This document shows positions 8,182-16,493 of a DNA stretch of 31,117 bases, in pieces. Numbering within the stretch: the first letter of the stretch is position 1; each line of letters begins with the position of its first letter. The notes below the pieces were generated by a model. That model was not told the origin of the DNA, did not search any database, and saw nothing but the letters and a program-made list of their open reading frames with translations. The translations under genes were made by a program, and so were the position numbers. Source of the stretch: Fen-549 sp050011315 (lineage in GTDB: Bacteria; Actinomycetota; Thermoleophilia; Gaiellales; Gaiellaceae). The stretch is taken from positions 1 through 31,117 of the forward strand of contig JBEKJI010000029.1 of assembly GCA_050011315.1 (NCBI GenBank). Direction: 5' to 3'.

Positions 8182-8967
8182 CTATGACGTTGCGATCCCC
8201 TCGCGCTCGTAGTAGAGATCGACGACCTCGGCGGCTGGACCGATCGAGACGACGGCGCCATCCTCTAGCAAGATGGCTCGGTCGCAGTAATCGCGAATAG
8301 CGGTCGGGCTGTGTGAGACAAGGAGCAGAGTCTTGCCGGCCGCTTGAAACTCGTCGAAAGTCCGGGCGCATTTCTGCTGGAACTTGGCATCGCCAACGGC
8401 TAGCACCTCGTCGACAAGCAGGATGTCGAACGGCACCTGGATCGCCACCGAGTAGGCCAGGCGCACCTGCATGCCGGACGAGTAGTTCTTCAGGCGCTGG
8501 TCGACAAAACGCTCGAGCTCGGCGAACGCGATGATCTCGTCGAAGCGCTCCTCGAGATCACGCCGGCTCAAACCGAGAAGCGTTCCGCTGATGATGACGT
8601 TGTCGCGGGCGCTGAGCTCCATGTTGAAGCCAACGCCGAGCTCGATAAACGGCGAGAGGATACCGTTGACGACGACCTTGCCCGCGTCGACGCGATAGAT
8701 CCCGGCGATCGTCTTCAGCAGCGTCGTCTTTCCGGAGCCGTTGCGGCCGACTACCCCGAAGCGCTCTCCCTTGCGAATCGAGAAGTTCACGTCGCGAAGA
8801 ACGGTGTTCGCTTCGTACGTCGTTCGCTTAAGGGGATGAAGGAAATGCTCCCGTACGGTGTCTCGCCGCTCATGCGGAATTCGGAATGACTTCGAGATCC
8901 CACACACCTCGATGGCCGTGGATGCAGAAACCGGGCGCTCGCTGTTCAGACCCGCTCTGGAAACCAT
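8182..8967 (-). CDS. ABC transporter ATP-binding protein of polysaccharide export (Wzt/TagH-like)
   Basis: This is a nucleotide-binding subunit of 261 residues. Visible motifs are Walker A GRNGSGKTT (about 74-82), the signature YSSGMQVRL (162-170), Walker B DILLVDEVLAVGD (181-193) and the switch histidine in VSHSP (about 219). The segment LSPFIELGVGFNMELSARDN is characteristic of the Wzt/TagH/RfbB group that exports O-antigen and teichoic acid. Start at ATG 8967 overlaps the permease gene by 22 bases, so the two are co-transcribed. The protein ends soon after the ATPase fold, so it lacks the C-terminal carbohydrate-binding domain of E. coli O9a Wzt. Export by this pair probably does not require recognition of a terminal cap by the ATPase itself. 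Confidence 0.93.
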   Translation of the reverse strand: MVSRAGLNSERPVSASTAIEVCGISKSFRIPHERRDTVREHFLHPLKRTTYEANTVLRDVNFSIRKGERFGVVGRNGSGKTTLLKTIAGIYRVDAGKVVVNGILSPFIELGVGFNMELSARDNVIISGTLLGLSRRDLEERFDEIIAFAELERFVDQRLKNYSSGMQVRLAYSVAIQVPFDILLVDEVLAVGDAKFQQKCARTFDEFQAAGKTLLLVSHSPTAIRDYCDRAILLEDGAVVSIGPAAEVVDLYYEREGIATS

Positions 8968-9758
8968 GGCTCTTCGATTTTGAACAGGATAAAGCCGAGC
9001 CCGAGAACGAAAGCCACGACCAGGAGCGGCAGGAGCCGCAGCGGCGATAGGGTCGCGTGAGCCACGATCACGTTGTGATCGGGGTAGATGATGATCGCGC
9101 GGACGTCCTGCATGATCTGCGTGAACGGGTTGAGCAGCATGACCTGGCGCCAGCGCGCCGGAGCCACCGTAAACGGATAAACGATCGGCGCAAGGAAGAA
9201 GAGCAGCTGCATCGCGAGCTCCCAAACCTGGGCGATGTCACGAAGACGAACGTACATCACGCCCAGAACGAGACCGAGCCCGAGGATGAACAGGTATAGC
9301 TCGAGCAGCTCGAGGATCAACACCAGCCAATCGAGCCTCGGGACGAGCCCGTTCCAGGCGATGAAGATCGCGATCGCGAGCAGGCCGAGCCCAAAGGTGA
9401 CAAAGGCCGTGAGGCTCGCCGCCAGCGGGATGACGAGTCGCGGGAAGGGCAGCTTGCGCATGAGGTTTCCGTTGGTGACGAGTGAGTTCATCGTCCGGGT
9501 TACGCCGTCGGAGAAAAACGACCAGAGCATGACGCCGATCACAAGGTAGAGCGCGTAGTGTGGCGGCGACGCCTGGAAGCGAACGAGCTTCCCGAAGACC
9601 ACGTAGAGGATCGAGAACAGCGCCATCGGCTTGCCGATCGTCCAGACGTATCCGAGCACAGAGTCCCCGTACCTGAGCTTGATATCCATTCCGATGAGGA
9701 CGGTCAGAAGCCTCCAGAAACGCTTCATACGCGTCGCTCGACTTGCGTCGCCGCCCAC
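8946..9758 (-). CDS. ABC-2 type polysaccharide export permease (Wzm/TagG-like)
   Basis: This 270-residue membrane protein has about six hydrophobic segments. An N-terminal amphipathic part reading LLTVLIGMDIKLRYGDSVLGYVW is followed by the ABC2_membrane core, and LLNPFTQIMQDVR lies near the end of the core, as in the Wzm/TagG/RfbA group. It should form the channel for the ATPase encoded directly downstream. The GTG at 9758 was chosen because a GGAGG stands eight bases before it. The frame is open further upstream to a GTG at 9899, but that extension is not hydrophobic and does not resemble the family. The gene is divergent from the gmd pair, so 9759-9967 probably carries promoters in both directions. 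Confidence 0.92.
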   Translation of the reverse strand: MGGDASRATRMKRFWRLLTVLIGMDIKLRYGDSVLGYVWTIGKPMALFSILYVVFGKLVRFQASPPHYALYLVIGVMLWSFFSDGVTRTMNSLVTNGNLMRKLPFPRLVIPLAASLTAFVTFGLGLLAIAIFIAWNGLVPRLDWLVLILELLELYLFILGLGLVLGVMYVRLRDIAQVWELAMQLLFFLAPIVYPFTVAPARWRQVMLLNPFTQIMQDVRAIIIYPDHNVIVAHATLSPLRLLPLLVVAFVLGLGFILFKIEEPWFPERV

Positions 9759-9766
9759 GGGTATCG

Positions 9767-9771
9767 CCTCC
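9767..9771 (-). promoter_or_regulatory. Shine-Dalgarno site GGAGG deciding the permease start
   Basis: GGAGG on the minus strand lies eight bases before GTG 9758. It argues against the longer frame starting at 9899. Confidence 0.7.
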
Positions 9772-9928
9772 GAAAGATCGGTCTCCAGCGAGGTCACAGG
9801 TGATGACGATACCCGACAGTCGGACTCGTTTGCACAGAGGCCCGCCCGGATCGACGAGCAGAGCGTGCAGCAAGCGCTACTTGTGCGCGCCGTGGCCACG
9901 GAATCGAACCGACCGAAGCCTGCGTCTC

Positions 9929-9960
9929 TTGCCAGGTTGGGAGCTCGCCGACGCTACGAT
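9929..9960 (+). promoter_or_regulatory. Candidate promoter of the gmd pair, nearly leaderless
   Basis: TACGAT at 9955-9960 fits a -10 element and TTGCCA at 9929-9934 a -35 element, although the 20-base spacer is long. Transcription would begin at about 9967, immediately before ATG 9968. Confidence 0.3.
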
Positions 9961-9967
9961 CAGAAAC

Positions 9968-10955
9968 ATGGAACCTAGATGTTAGTATCACGTGTCCGAC
10001 GACGCGCGCTTTTGTTACTGGTATTGGCGGGCAAGACGGTCACTACCTTTCTCGACTGCTCCGAGAGAAAGGTTATGACGTTTTTGGTTTCGATATCAGG
10101 GGCGATCGTACCGGCGATCACTTTCTCGTCGGCGACATATCCGACTGTTCGTCTCTGGTATCAGCACTTCGTAAGGCGCGCCCTTCCGAGATTTATCATC
10201 TCGCTGCTCAGTCTTCGGTCGCCGCATCCCATGAAGAAGAGCAGTCCACCACCGTTATCAATGCTCACGGCCTCTCACGCCTCGTCGACGCATCTTGCGA
10301 GGCAGGGATGGATCTATCGAAGCTTCGTATCTGTCAGGCGTCGAGTAGCGAGATCTTCGGTTACCGTACGCCGGGCGCGCTGGACGAGCTTTCTCCCTTT
10401 CGACCCGAGACTCCCTACGGTCGCTCCAAGTTGATCGCTCACAAATACGCGATGTCGTTACGTTCCGAAGGGGATTTTACCTGCAACGCCATTTTCTTCA
10501 ACCACGAATCTCCACTTCGTCCCGGCACTTTCGTGACGCAGAAGATCGCGACCGGCGTTGCGAAGATAGTGCTCGGCCTCGAGGATTCGATCACGCTCGG
10601 CGATACGAACATCTGTCGGGATTGGGGTTTCGCCGCGGACTATGTCGAGGCTATGTGGCTGATGCTGAAGCAGACGGAGCCGGACGACTACGTTATAGCG
10701 AGCGGCAAGCCTCACTTCATCGCTTCCTTTCTCGAGCACGCATTTGAGCACGTCGGCATCTCCGATTGGGCAAGTCACGTAAACATTGACGAGAGTTTTA
10801 TTCGAAAAGTAGATGCCACTATTCTTTACGGTAACCCTTCCAAAGCCGAGCGAGTGCTCGGCTGGAAACCCAGGGTGGACTTCCAACAACTCGTCGCTTT
10901 GATGGTAGATGCTGCCCTCGAACGACTCAGTTCTTCTGTTTCTGATAATAACTAG
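9968..10955 (+). pseudogene. GDP-mannose 4,6-dehydratase paralogue with no usable start in frame (frameshifted or pseudogene)
   Basis: One frame is open from well upstream to the TAG at 10953-10955. It encodes a full extended SDR: FVTGIGGQDGHYL (nucleotide-binding glycine motif, 10011-10049), ICQASSSEIFG, the catalytic YGRSK, FNHESPLRP and RDWGFAADYVEAMWL. All are hallmarks of GDP-mannose 4,6-dehydratases. No ATG, GTG or TTG occurs in this frame between about 9900 and 10308, and a start at 10308 would remove the Rossmann motif. ATG 9968 would restore the gene if one G in ATGGAAC (9970-9971) were absent. ATG 9979 would do so with a shift in the T-run 10010-10013. The rest of the gene is undamaged, so either the lesion is recent, the sequence has an error, or a non-standard start is used. 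It is a diverged tandem paralogue of the next gene and lacks the conserved RPAEVD arginine (it reads RKVDATI). Confidence 0.75.
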
Positions 10956-10972
10956 AGTATGTGGAGGCGAGA

Positions 10973-11983
10973 TTGAGCAGAAAGATCGCCCTTATTACAG
11001 GAATCACGGGGCAAGACGGTCCCTATCTCGCTCGGTTGCTACTGGATAAAGGCTACGAGGTGAGCGGGCTGGTACGCCGCAGTTCCACCCCGAATCTAGA
11101 GCGATTAGAGCGGCTAGGAATACGGGATAGCGTTCGCCTGATAGAAGGCGATCTGGGTGATGGCGGTTCCATCATCAACGCGATCGATCTCTGCAAGCCA
11201 TCCGAGTTCTACAACCTGGCGGGGCAGAGCTTCGTTCCCGAGTCGTGGAAAACACCCGTTCAGACCGGAGATTTCACAGCGCTCGGTATCACGCGCTGCC
11301 TGGAAGCGATACGCCTGATCGACTCGGAGATCCGCTTCTACCAGGCTTCTTCGAGCGAGATGTTCGGCAAGGCTCAAGAGACGCCGCAGAGCGAAAACAC
11401 ACCGTTTTGGCCTCGCAGCCCGTACGGCGTCGCGAAGGTCTACGGGTACTGGATCACGATCAACTACCGAGAGAGCTACGGTTTGCACACCTCGAACGGC
11501 ATCCTCTTCAACCACGAGTCACCGCTTCGTGGTCTGGAGTTCCTCCCTCGCAAGGTCAGCAATGCCGTGGCGCGAATCTCGCTCGATCTCCAGAAGGACC
11601 TGCAGATCGGCAATCTCGAAGCGCGCCGGGATTGGGGCTACGCGGGCGACTACGTCGAGGCGATGTGGCTGATGCTCCAGCAAAACGAGCCCGGCGACTA
11701 CGTCGTCGCGTCCGGGGAGACGCACAGCGTGCGAGAGCTCATAGAGATTGCATTCAGCCGTATCGGGATAGACGACTACGAGAAGTATGTAGTGGTCAAC
11801 CCGGACTTCTACCGGCCGGCCGAGGTCGATCTCCTGATCGGAGACTCCTCGAAAGCGCGAGCGACGCTTGGCTGGAAACCGAAGGTGGGGTTCAGAGAAC
11901 TCGTCGAGATGATGGTGGATGCCGACGTTGAACTGGAGAAAACGAAGCTCACCGTAAAACGGAAAGTTCTCGAAGACCGATAG
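10973..11983 (+). CDS. gmd: GDP-mannose 4,6-dehydratase
   Basis: This 336-residue short-chain dehydrogenase converts GDP-D-mannose to GDP-4-keto-6-deoxymannose, the precursor of GDP-rhamnose, GDP-fucose and GDP-perosamine. Family signatures are ALITGITGQDGPYLARLL at the N-terminus, YNLAGQSFV, FYQASSSEMFG with the catalytic Ser/Glu, PYGVAKVYGYW with the catalytic Tyr and Lys, FNHESPLRG, RRDWGYAGDYVEAMWLML and RPAEVDLLIGDSSKA. TTG 10973 was chosen because GGAGG at 10963-10967 precedes it by five bases; a GTG at 10961 in the same frame lacks a Shine-Dalgarno site. It lies 17 bp after the paralogue, so the two are probably one transcript. No dedicated reductase for the 4-keto product is in the window. 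Confidence 0.95.
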   Translation: MSRKIALITGITGQDGPYLARLLLDKGYEVSGLVRRSSTPNLERLERLGIRDSVRLIEGDLGDGGSIINAIDLCKPSEFYNLAGQSFVPESWKTPVQTGDFTALGITRCLEAIRLIDSEIRFYQASSSEMFGKAQETPQSENTPFWPRSPYGVAKVYGYWITINYRESYGLHTSNGILFNHESPLRGLEFLPRKVSNAVARISLDLQKDLQIGNLEARRDWGYAGDYVEAMWLMLQQNEPGDYVVASGETHSVRELIEIAFSRIGIDDYEKYVVVNPDFYRPAEVDLLIGDSSKARATLGWKPKVGFRELVEMMVDADVELEKTKLTVKRKVLEDR

Positions 11984-11997
11984 CTCTCCGGTCGTCG
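11971..11997. terminator. Weak hairpin between convergent gmd and GT2 genes
   Basis: Stem 11971-11979 pairs with 11989-11997 with one A-G mismatch around a nine-base loop, overlapping the gmd stop codon. There is no T-tract, so its role in termination is uncertain. Confidence 0.3.
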
Positions 11998-12042
11998 AAG
12001 GCACCGACGGCGAGCGGGCCCGGTCGGTAGTAAGGGGATCCG

Positions 12043-13110
12043 CTAGCGCTTTGCAGGCGTCGGGCTCGTCCAAGCCTTCCTCCGCCGGAGAGCCGCTCTC
12101 AACCCGCTGACGCGGGCCAGAGGTATCGGCCGGCGTGCTCCGGCGCCCGCCCGCCGGTAGCGCTTCCACTCCCTCAGCCCGGCGATCCGGCCGCGAAGAG
12201 GAGCAAGCTTTCCTCGCCTCAGAGCGACGAAAGCCACGTAGGCGAGGTCGTGAGCCAGCATCCTCAGCCCGTACCGTCTAAGCAGGCCGGCGTCGGCGTT
12301 CTTGGCGAGTAGCCTGACCCGGTTCCTGCCCGCCAGATAGTACTTCTGCCTTGATCTGTGACCGAGCGTCGCCGAGTGGTGATGGAAAACGATTGCCTCT
12401 GGCGCGTAGAGACACCGCCAACCTTTCATCTGAGCGCGCCAGGCAACGTCGACATCCTCGAGATAGGCGAAGAACGACTCATCGAACGACCCGATCTCAT
12501 CGAGCATCGTCCGGCGGTACAGGGCCGCCCCGGCGCTTGCGCCGAACACCTCGATCGCGTCGCTCTCGCTCGCACTCAGCGGCAGCCCGAGCAGCCGATC
12601 GTAGGCGACGCCGAGGCGATCGACCTCGATCCCCGCCGAGTTGATCGTCTCCGGCCGATCGAAAAAGCGCATCTGTGTGGCTACCGAGCCGATATCGCCG
12701 GCGGAGGCGCCTACCGCCAGCATTCGTGCGAACGCCTCCGGCTCGACCGTCGCATCATCGTTGAGAAGAGCGACCCACTCGCCCTCCGATCGACGGATGC
12801 CGAGGCTGACTGCCGCTGAGAAGCCGGTGTTCGCCGGCTCGGCGATCACGACGGCATTCGCGAAACGGCGAGCGAAATCTCGTTCGTCCTCGGATGTGGC
12901 CTCGTTTAGGACGAGGATCAGCTCGGCCGGGCCGTTGACCAGGCGCAGCGCTTCCTGCACCGAGAAAAGGCAGTGCTCGAGAAGCTCTCCTTTCCGGTAG
13001 CTCACGACGATCACTGATAGGAAGGGCTTCGTCAGCGCTGGACCTCGGCTGGCGACGAATCGGTGAACAACTTCCTGCTCCTTAGGCGCGAGTTGATCGT
13101 GGTCTGCCAC
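12043..13110 (-). CDS. GT2 family glycosyltransferase
   Basis: The protein has 355 residues. The GT-A fold begins at about residue 30 with FLSVIVVSYRKGELLEHCL. The metal-binding acidic motif is in LLNDDATVEPEA (about 116-126). The acceptor-side motif FFAYLEDVDVAWRAQMKGW (about 213-231) is typical of rhamnosyltransferase-like GT2 enzymes that act on undecaprenyl-linked glycans. Basic residues dominate the C-terminal 70 positions, which suggests membrane association. GTG 13110 is the only reasonable start; it overlaps the upstream GT2 gene by 29 bases. This is the last gene of the minus-strand cluster. Donor and linkage cannot be predicted. Confidence 0.88.
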   Translation of the reverse strand: MADHDQLAPKEQEVVHRFVASRGPALTKPFLSVIVVSYRKGELLEHCLFSVQEALRLVNGPAELILVLNEATSEDERDFARRFANAVVIAEPANTGFSAAVSLGIRRSEGEWVALLNDDATVEPEAFARMLAVGASAGDIGSVATQMRFFDRPETINSAGIEVDRLGVAYDRLLGLPLSASESDAIEVFGASAGAALYRRTMLDEIGSFDESFFAYLEDVDVAWRAQMKGWRCLYAPEAIVFHHHSATLGHRSRQKYYLAGRNRVRLLAKNADAGLLRRYGLRMLAHDLAYVAFVALRRGKLAPLRGRIAGLREWKRYRRAGAGARRPIPLARVSGLRAALRRRKAWTSPTPAKR

Positions 13111-13981
13111 GTAATAGCCGACGCGAAAAGCTGCTGCGCAGCATCGACACCAGCAGTTTGACGGCGATACCGACGTAAACGACGGCGTTCTTCAGCACTC
13201 CCTGCGTCGCCGCGTAGTGCTTGCGGTAGAAGCGGAACATGCCGTAGTGAAAGGCGTAGTTGAGTCGCGGCTTGCGGTACTTGCCGCTGGTGCCCGCCTT
13301 AATGTGGACGATCTTCACCGACGGGTCGTACCAGGTCAGCCAGCCGGCCTGCTTGAACCGATAGCAGAGATCGAGGTCCTCCATGTACATCCAGTAGCCC
13401 TCATCGAAAAGGCCCACCTGATCGAGCGCGCTCCGGCGCATGAGCATGAAGGCGCCGTTGACCGCGTCGGCCGGGCCGCTCTCGACCGAGGGCGCCCGGT
13501 ACTGCGAAAGACGAGCCGGCGCCTTGCTCGAGCGGCCGATGTGCATGAAGTGAGCGAGAGCGCCGACGGGGGTCGGAAAAGAGCGGCGCGCGGCGTGGTC
13601 GAAGGTTCCGTCCTCCTGCTCGAGACGGCAGCCCGAGATGCCCAGCTTTGGATTCGCCTCCATCAGCTCGAGCATGTGGTCGAGCGCGTTCTCGACCATG
13701 ATCGTGTCGGGGTTGAGCGCGAGTACATAGGGTGCGTTGCCGCGACGGATCGCCAGGTTGTTCGCCTTAGAGAAGCCGAGGTTCTCGTCCGAGGCGATCA
13801 GCTCGACCTCGGGGAACTCTGATCGCACCATCTCCACAGTCCCGTCCCGGGACGCGTTGTCCACGACCCAGACCCGCGCCCCTCGCGCCGGCGCGTACTC
13901 TCGAAGCGACGCCAGGCAGTCGCGGAGCATCTCCCGCGAGCGATAGGAGACGATGACGATGTCTAGAGCCGGCTCCGGCAT
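13082..13981 (-). CDS. GT2 family glycosyltransferase (rhamnosyltransferase-like)
   Basis: The protein has 299 residues. It begins with the GT-A core LDIVIVSYRSREMLRDCL; VVDNASRDGT at about 39-48, LALNPDT with the metal-binding aspartate at 92, NGAFMLMRRSALDQVGLFDE at about 175-194 and MEDLDLCYRFKQAGW at 200-214 follow. This combination is characteristic of WbbL-like rhamnosyltransferases. ATG 13981 begins at the expected core and lies 10 bp after the stop of the GT4 gene; GTG 13999 in the same frame would add six residues and overlap. Neither has a strong Shine-Dalgarno site, so translation may be coupled to the upstream gene. It probably adds one deoxyhexose to the growing repeat unit; this is inferred from family and context. 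Confidence 0.9.
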   Translation of the reverse strand: MPEPALDIVIVSYRSREMLRDCLASLREYAPARGARVWVVDNASRDGTVEMVRSEFPEVELIASDENLGFSKANNLAIRRGNAPYVLALNPDTIMVENALDHMLELMEANPKLGISGCRLEQEDGTFDHAARRSFPTPVGALAHFMHIGRSSKAPARLSQYRAPSVESGPADAVNGAFMLMRRSALDQVGLFDEGYWMYMEDLDLCYRFKQAGWLTWYDPSVKIVHIKAGTSGKYRKPRLNYAFHYGMFRFYRKHYAATQGVLKNAVVYVGIAVKLLVSMLRSSFSRRLLRGRPRSTRA

Positions 13982-13991
13982 TCGGCTGAGT

Positions 13992-15053
13992 CTAACCACT
14001 GCCCCGAGCTCGGCCTTCGAGCGCCAACTCGTAGACCTCGAGCAGCCGCTCGAGCATCGGGCCCCAGGTGAAGAGCTCGAGAATTCGCTTGCGTCCGGCG
14101 GCGCCCATCCTCCGGCGCAGCTTGTGATCGGCCAGCAGCTTCTCGAGCGCGGCCCGTAGCGCCTCGACGTCGCCGGGCGGAACGAAGATGCCAGTCTCCC
14201 CATCCACAACGAGGTCGCGCAGGCCCCCGACCGGACAGGCGACGACCGCTCGCCCGTGCGCCATCGCCTCGGCGCAGCTCATCCCGAACCCCTCTCGGGA
14301 GGACGGGCAGGCGACGACCGCGGCCTGGTCGTAGAGCTCACCGATCTTCTCGTAGGAGACGAATCCGAGCGCCTGGGGCACCCGATTGCGCAGTGGCCCG
14401 TCACCGGCCACGACCAGGTTCATTCCCCGAGCCGCCTCGACCAGCTCGAGGATGCCCTTCTCCGGCGAGAGCCGCCCGGCGAAGAGCACCGTCGCCGGCT
14501 CTCCCTCTTTGCTCGTCCCGGCCGGTACCGCGAACTCGGGAGAGATCACCCGAACATGCCGCGCGCCCAGCCTTCGCGCCTCTTCGGCAAGCTCATTCGA
14601 GGGGCAGATGACGGCACCGGCGCGGCGCAGTACGGGGCGCGAGAAGAGGCTGAGCCTGCGCGCCAGCAGGATGTCGGAGCCGGGAAGCTGGAGCACCAGC
14701 GCCGGGCTCAGACCGAGTGCGACCGCACCACTCGGAAGCCAGTAGGCATGGATGAGATCGGCGCCGCGGGCGGCGCCGCGGGCGGCGCGGCGGAAGTTGA
14801 GGAGCATCAGCGGCAGGATCAGGAGCAGCCACGGGCGGCGGCGTAGATTGCCGATCACGCCGTGGCCGTAGGCAATACCGAAGTGGCGGAAGCTCTGCGG
14901 CGAGACGACCTCGACCTCGTGCCCCAGCTCGCGCAGATGCGCAACCGCGGCGGCCACGAACGTTCCCGCATAGTCGCCCGTATAACGCGGGTACGAAGTC
15001 GTGAGGACGACGATCCTGAGGGGCCTAGCCACACCGGAGCGCTCGGCAATCAT
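13992..15053 (-). CDS. GT4 family glycosyltransferase
   Basis: This 353-residue retaining GT-B enzyme has an N-terminal acceptor domain starting LRIVVLTTSYPRYTGDYAG (about 12-30). A short hydrophobic patch, LLLILPLMLL (76-85), may touch the membrane. In the donor domain, LFAGRLSPEKG (190-200) and AGDGPLR are the nucleotide-sugar loops, and EGFGMSCAE (254-262) is the E-x7-E motif with both glutamates present. Start ATG 15053 overlaps the stop of the polymerase gene as ATGA (15050-15053), a sign of translational coupling. It is a cytoplasmic enzyme of glycan assembly. The donor sugar is not evident. Confidence 0.92.
   Translation of the reverse strand: MIAERSGVARPLRIVVLTTSYPRYTGDYAGTFVAAAVAHLRELGHEVEVVSPQSFRHFGIAYGHGVIGNLRRRPWLLLILPLMLLNFRRAARGAARGADLIHAYWLPSGAVALGLSPALVLQLPGSDILLARRLSLFSRPVLRRAGAVICPSNELAEEARRLGARHVRVISPEFAVPAGTSKEGEPATVLFAGRLSPEKGILELVEAARGMNLVVAGDGPLRNRVPQALGFVSYEKIGELYDQAAVVACPSSREGFGMSCAEAMAHGRAVVACPVGGLRDLVVDGETGIFVPPGDVEALRAALEKLLADHKLRRRMGAAGRKRILELFTWGPMLERLLEVYELALEGRARGSG
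14761..14784 (-). repeat. Two perfect copies of a 12-bp unit inside the GT4 gene
   Basis: The unit GCGCCGCGGGCG occurs twice in a row and begins a third time. It encodes the repeated ARGA motif after the hydrophobic patch. It is probably a slippage product that keeps the frame. Confidence 0.8.
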
Positions 15054-16423
15054 CGTGCCACGAGCTCCAATCGCCGTTCGGGCAGCCGCGCCTGGAGGCG
15101 GGAAAAGACAAGAGGCGCCGCCAGCAAGAGGGCCGCGAAGGCGTAGAAGTAATAGAACTGCATGGTCAGATAGAAGGCGTTGGAAGCCATCGTGCCGGCT
15201 AGCGCGGCGGTCATTCCCCAGGCGAGCGGCCGCACCCGCGCGGCCAACGGGTCTCCCGAGATCGTCAGCTCGCGCCCCAGCGCACGGGTGTCGGCGAGGC
15301 GCCGGAACAGGTACCAGAGGAAGACGACGAAGATGACCGCGCCGACGATCCCTCCCTCCACCAGCGCCGCGACGTAGAAGGAGTGCGGCCCCCAGTTCGT
15401 CTTGCCGGTGACGAACTGGTAGTAGACCGAGAAGTTGTTCAGACCGAGTCCGAGCAGCGGATGGCTGTGCAGGACTTGCGGCACGAAGTCGTAGACGCCG
15501 AAGTGAATCGAGGTCGAGTTACCACCCGTCTGTAGGCGCGAGCTAATCACCGTGGAAAAGAAGTGGCGACGCTCGTACACGACCGCGGCCAGGAGGGCGA
15601 ACACGGCGCCGACCGGCACCAGGAAGCGCGCCCTGACGAAGAGGTGGCGGTAGGGAACGGCAAGGATGAGAAGGCCGACGCCGAGACCAAGCAGAGCGCT
15701 GCGCGAGAGCGTGGCCAGCAAGACCACGAGCAGGAAGCTGAGCAGGGCGGCGAGCGGCCAGCGCAGGCGATGGCCTCGCTCGAAGCGTAGATAGACGGGA
15801 ACGAGGATCAGAAGTGGCACGATCAGCATCACGCCGAGATGGTTGGGATCGCCCGTGAGCGCGTTCGGCCGGTAGACGTTCTGACCGCCGACGGCGCCGT
15901 AGATGTTGATCGACGCGGCTCCTCCGGTGAGCGGGTCGAGCAGCCGCCGGTCGAGGTTGAATCCCACCTCGGCCGCGCCGAGCTGAACGATGCCGTAGGC
16001 CGCGTTCGCCGCAATGCCGGCAACGAAAGCACCTAGGGCGTTCCAGTAGAAGCGCTGCGAGCGGTCGTTGAGATGAACCACCGCGACCGTCAGGAAGAGC
16101 AGGTGGACGACCAGCTTCGCCATTCCCTTGCTGAACTGCGCCAGTCCCTGCGTGGTCTCGATGTTGAAGAAGCCGGCCAGGTAGCAGACGAGAAACGCCG
16201 CGCTGAAGGCGAGCGTCACCAGCGCGGTACGAGGCGCCTTCAGATTGCGCGAGACGGCGCAGTCGACGGCGAAGCTGATCAGGTAGACCGCCGCGAGCAG
16301 ATCGGCGAGCGAGACCGAGACGCCGACCTCCCAGTGCAGCTTCTCGAACGTCGCCACGAACAGCGTGATCAGAAGCAGCAGGTCGGTTCGCTTGCTCGAA
16401 CGCTTGAATATCGCCGCCGTCAC
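15050..16423 (-). CDS. O-antigen polymerase/ligase family membrane protein (Wzy/WaaL-like)
   Basis: The protein has 457 residues with about ten to twelve membrane segments and the conserved Wzy_C region. After the middle helices come a long outer loop, TLSRSALLGLGVGLLIL, and then GLGLNNFSVYYQ followed by GPHSFYVAALVEGGIVG, whose histidine lies where WaaL-type ligases carry their key residue. Such proteins polymerise lipid-linked repeat units or ligate finished glycan to an acceptor on the outer side of the membrane. GTG 16423 was chosen because it directly precedes the first hydrophobic segment; ATG 16531 in frame would overlap the previous gene by 38 bp and add a basic, low-complexity tail. 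The Wzx-like partner at 28004 lies in the same region, so a Wzx/Wzy pathway can be proposed. Confidence 0.88.
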   Translation of the reverse strand: MTAAIFKRSSKRTDLLLLITLFVATFEKLHWEVGVSVSLADLLAAVYLISFAVDCAVSRNLKAPRTALVTLAFSAAFLVCYLAGFFNIETTQGLAQFSKGMAKLVVHLLFLTVAVVHLNDRSQRFYWNALGAFVAGIAANAAYGIVQLGAAEVGFNLDRRLLDPLTGGAASINIYGAVGGQNVYRPNALTGDPNHLGVMLIVPLLILVPVYLRFERGHRLRWPLAALLSFLLVVLLATLSRSALLGLGVGLLILAVPYRHLFVRARFLVPVGAVFALLAAVVYERRHFFSTVISSRLQTGGNSTSIHFGVYDFVPQVLHSHPLLGLGLNNFSVYYQFVTGKTNWGPHSFYVAALVEGGIVGAVIFVVFLWYLFRRLADTRALGRELTISGDPLAARVRPLAWGMTAALAGTMASNAFYLTMQFYYFYAFAALLLAAPLVFSRLQARLPERRLELVAR

Positions 16424-16493
16424 GGGCCTGATCGTACGCGCTCGAGAACGGTCGTTGACGCGGGTGCGGTCGCGCTGCGGCGCCTCAGCGTGA

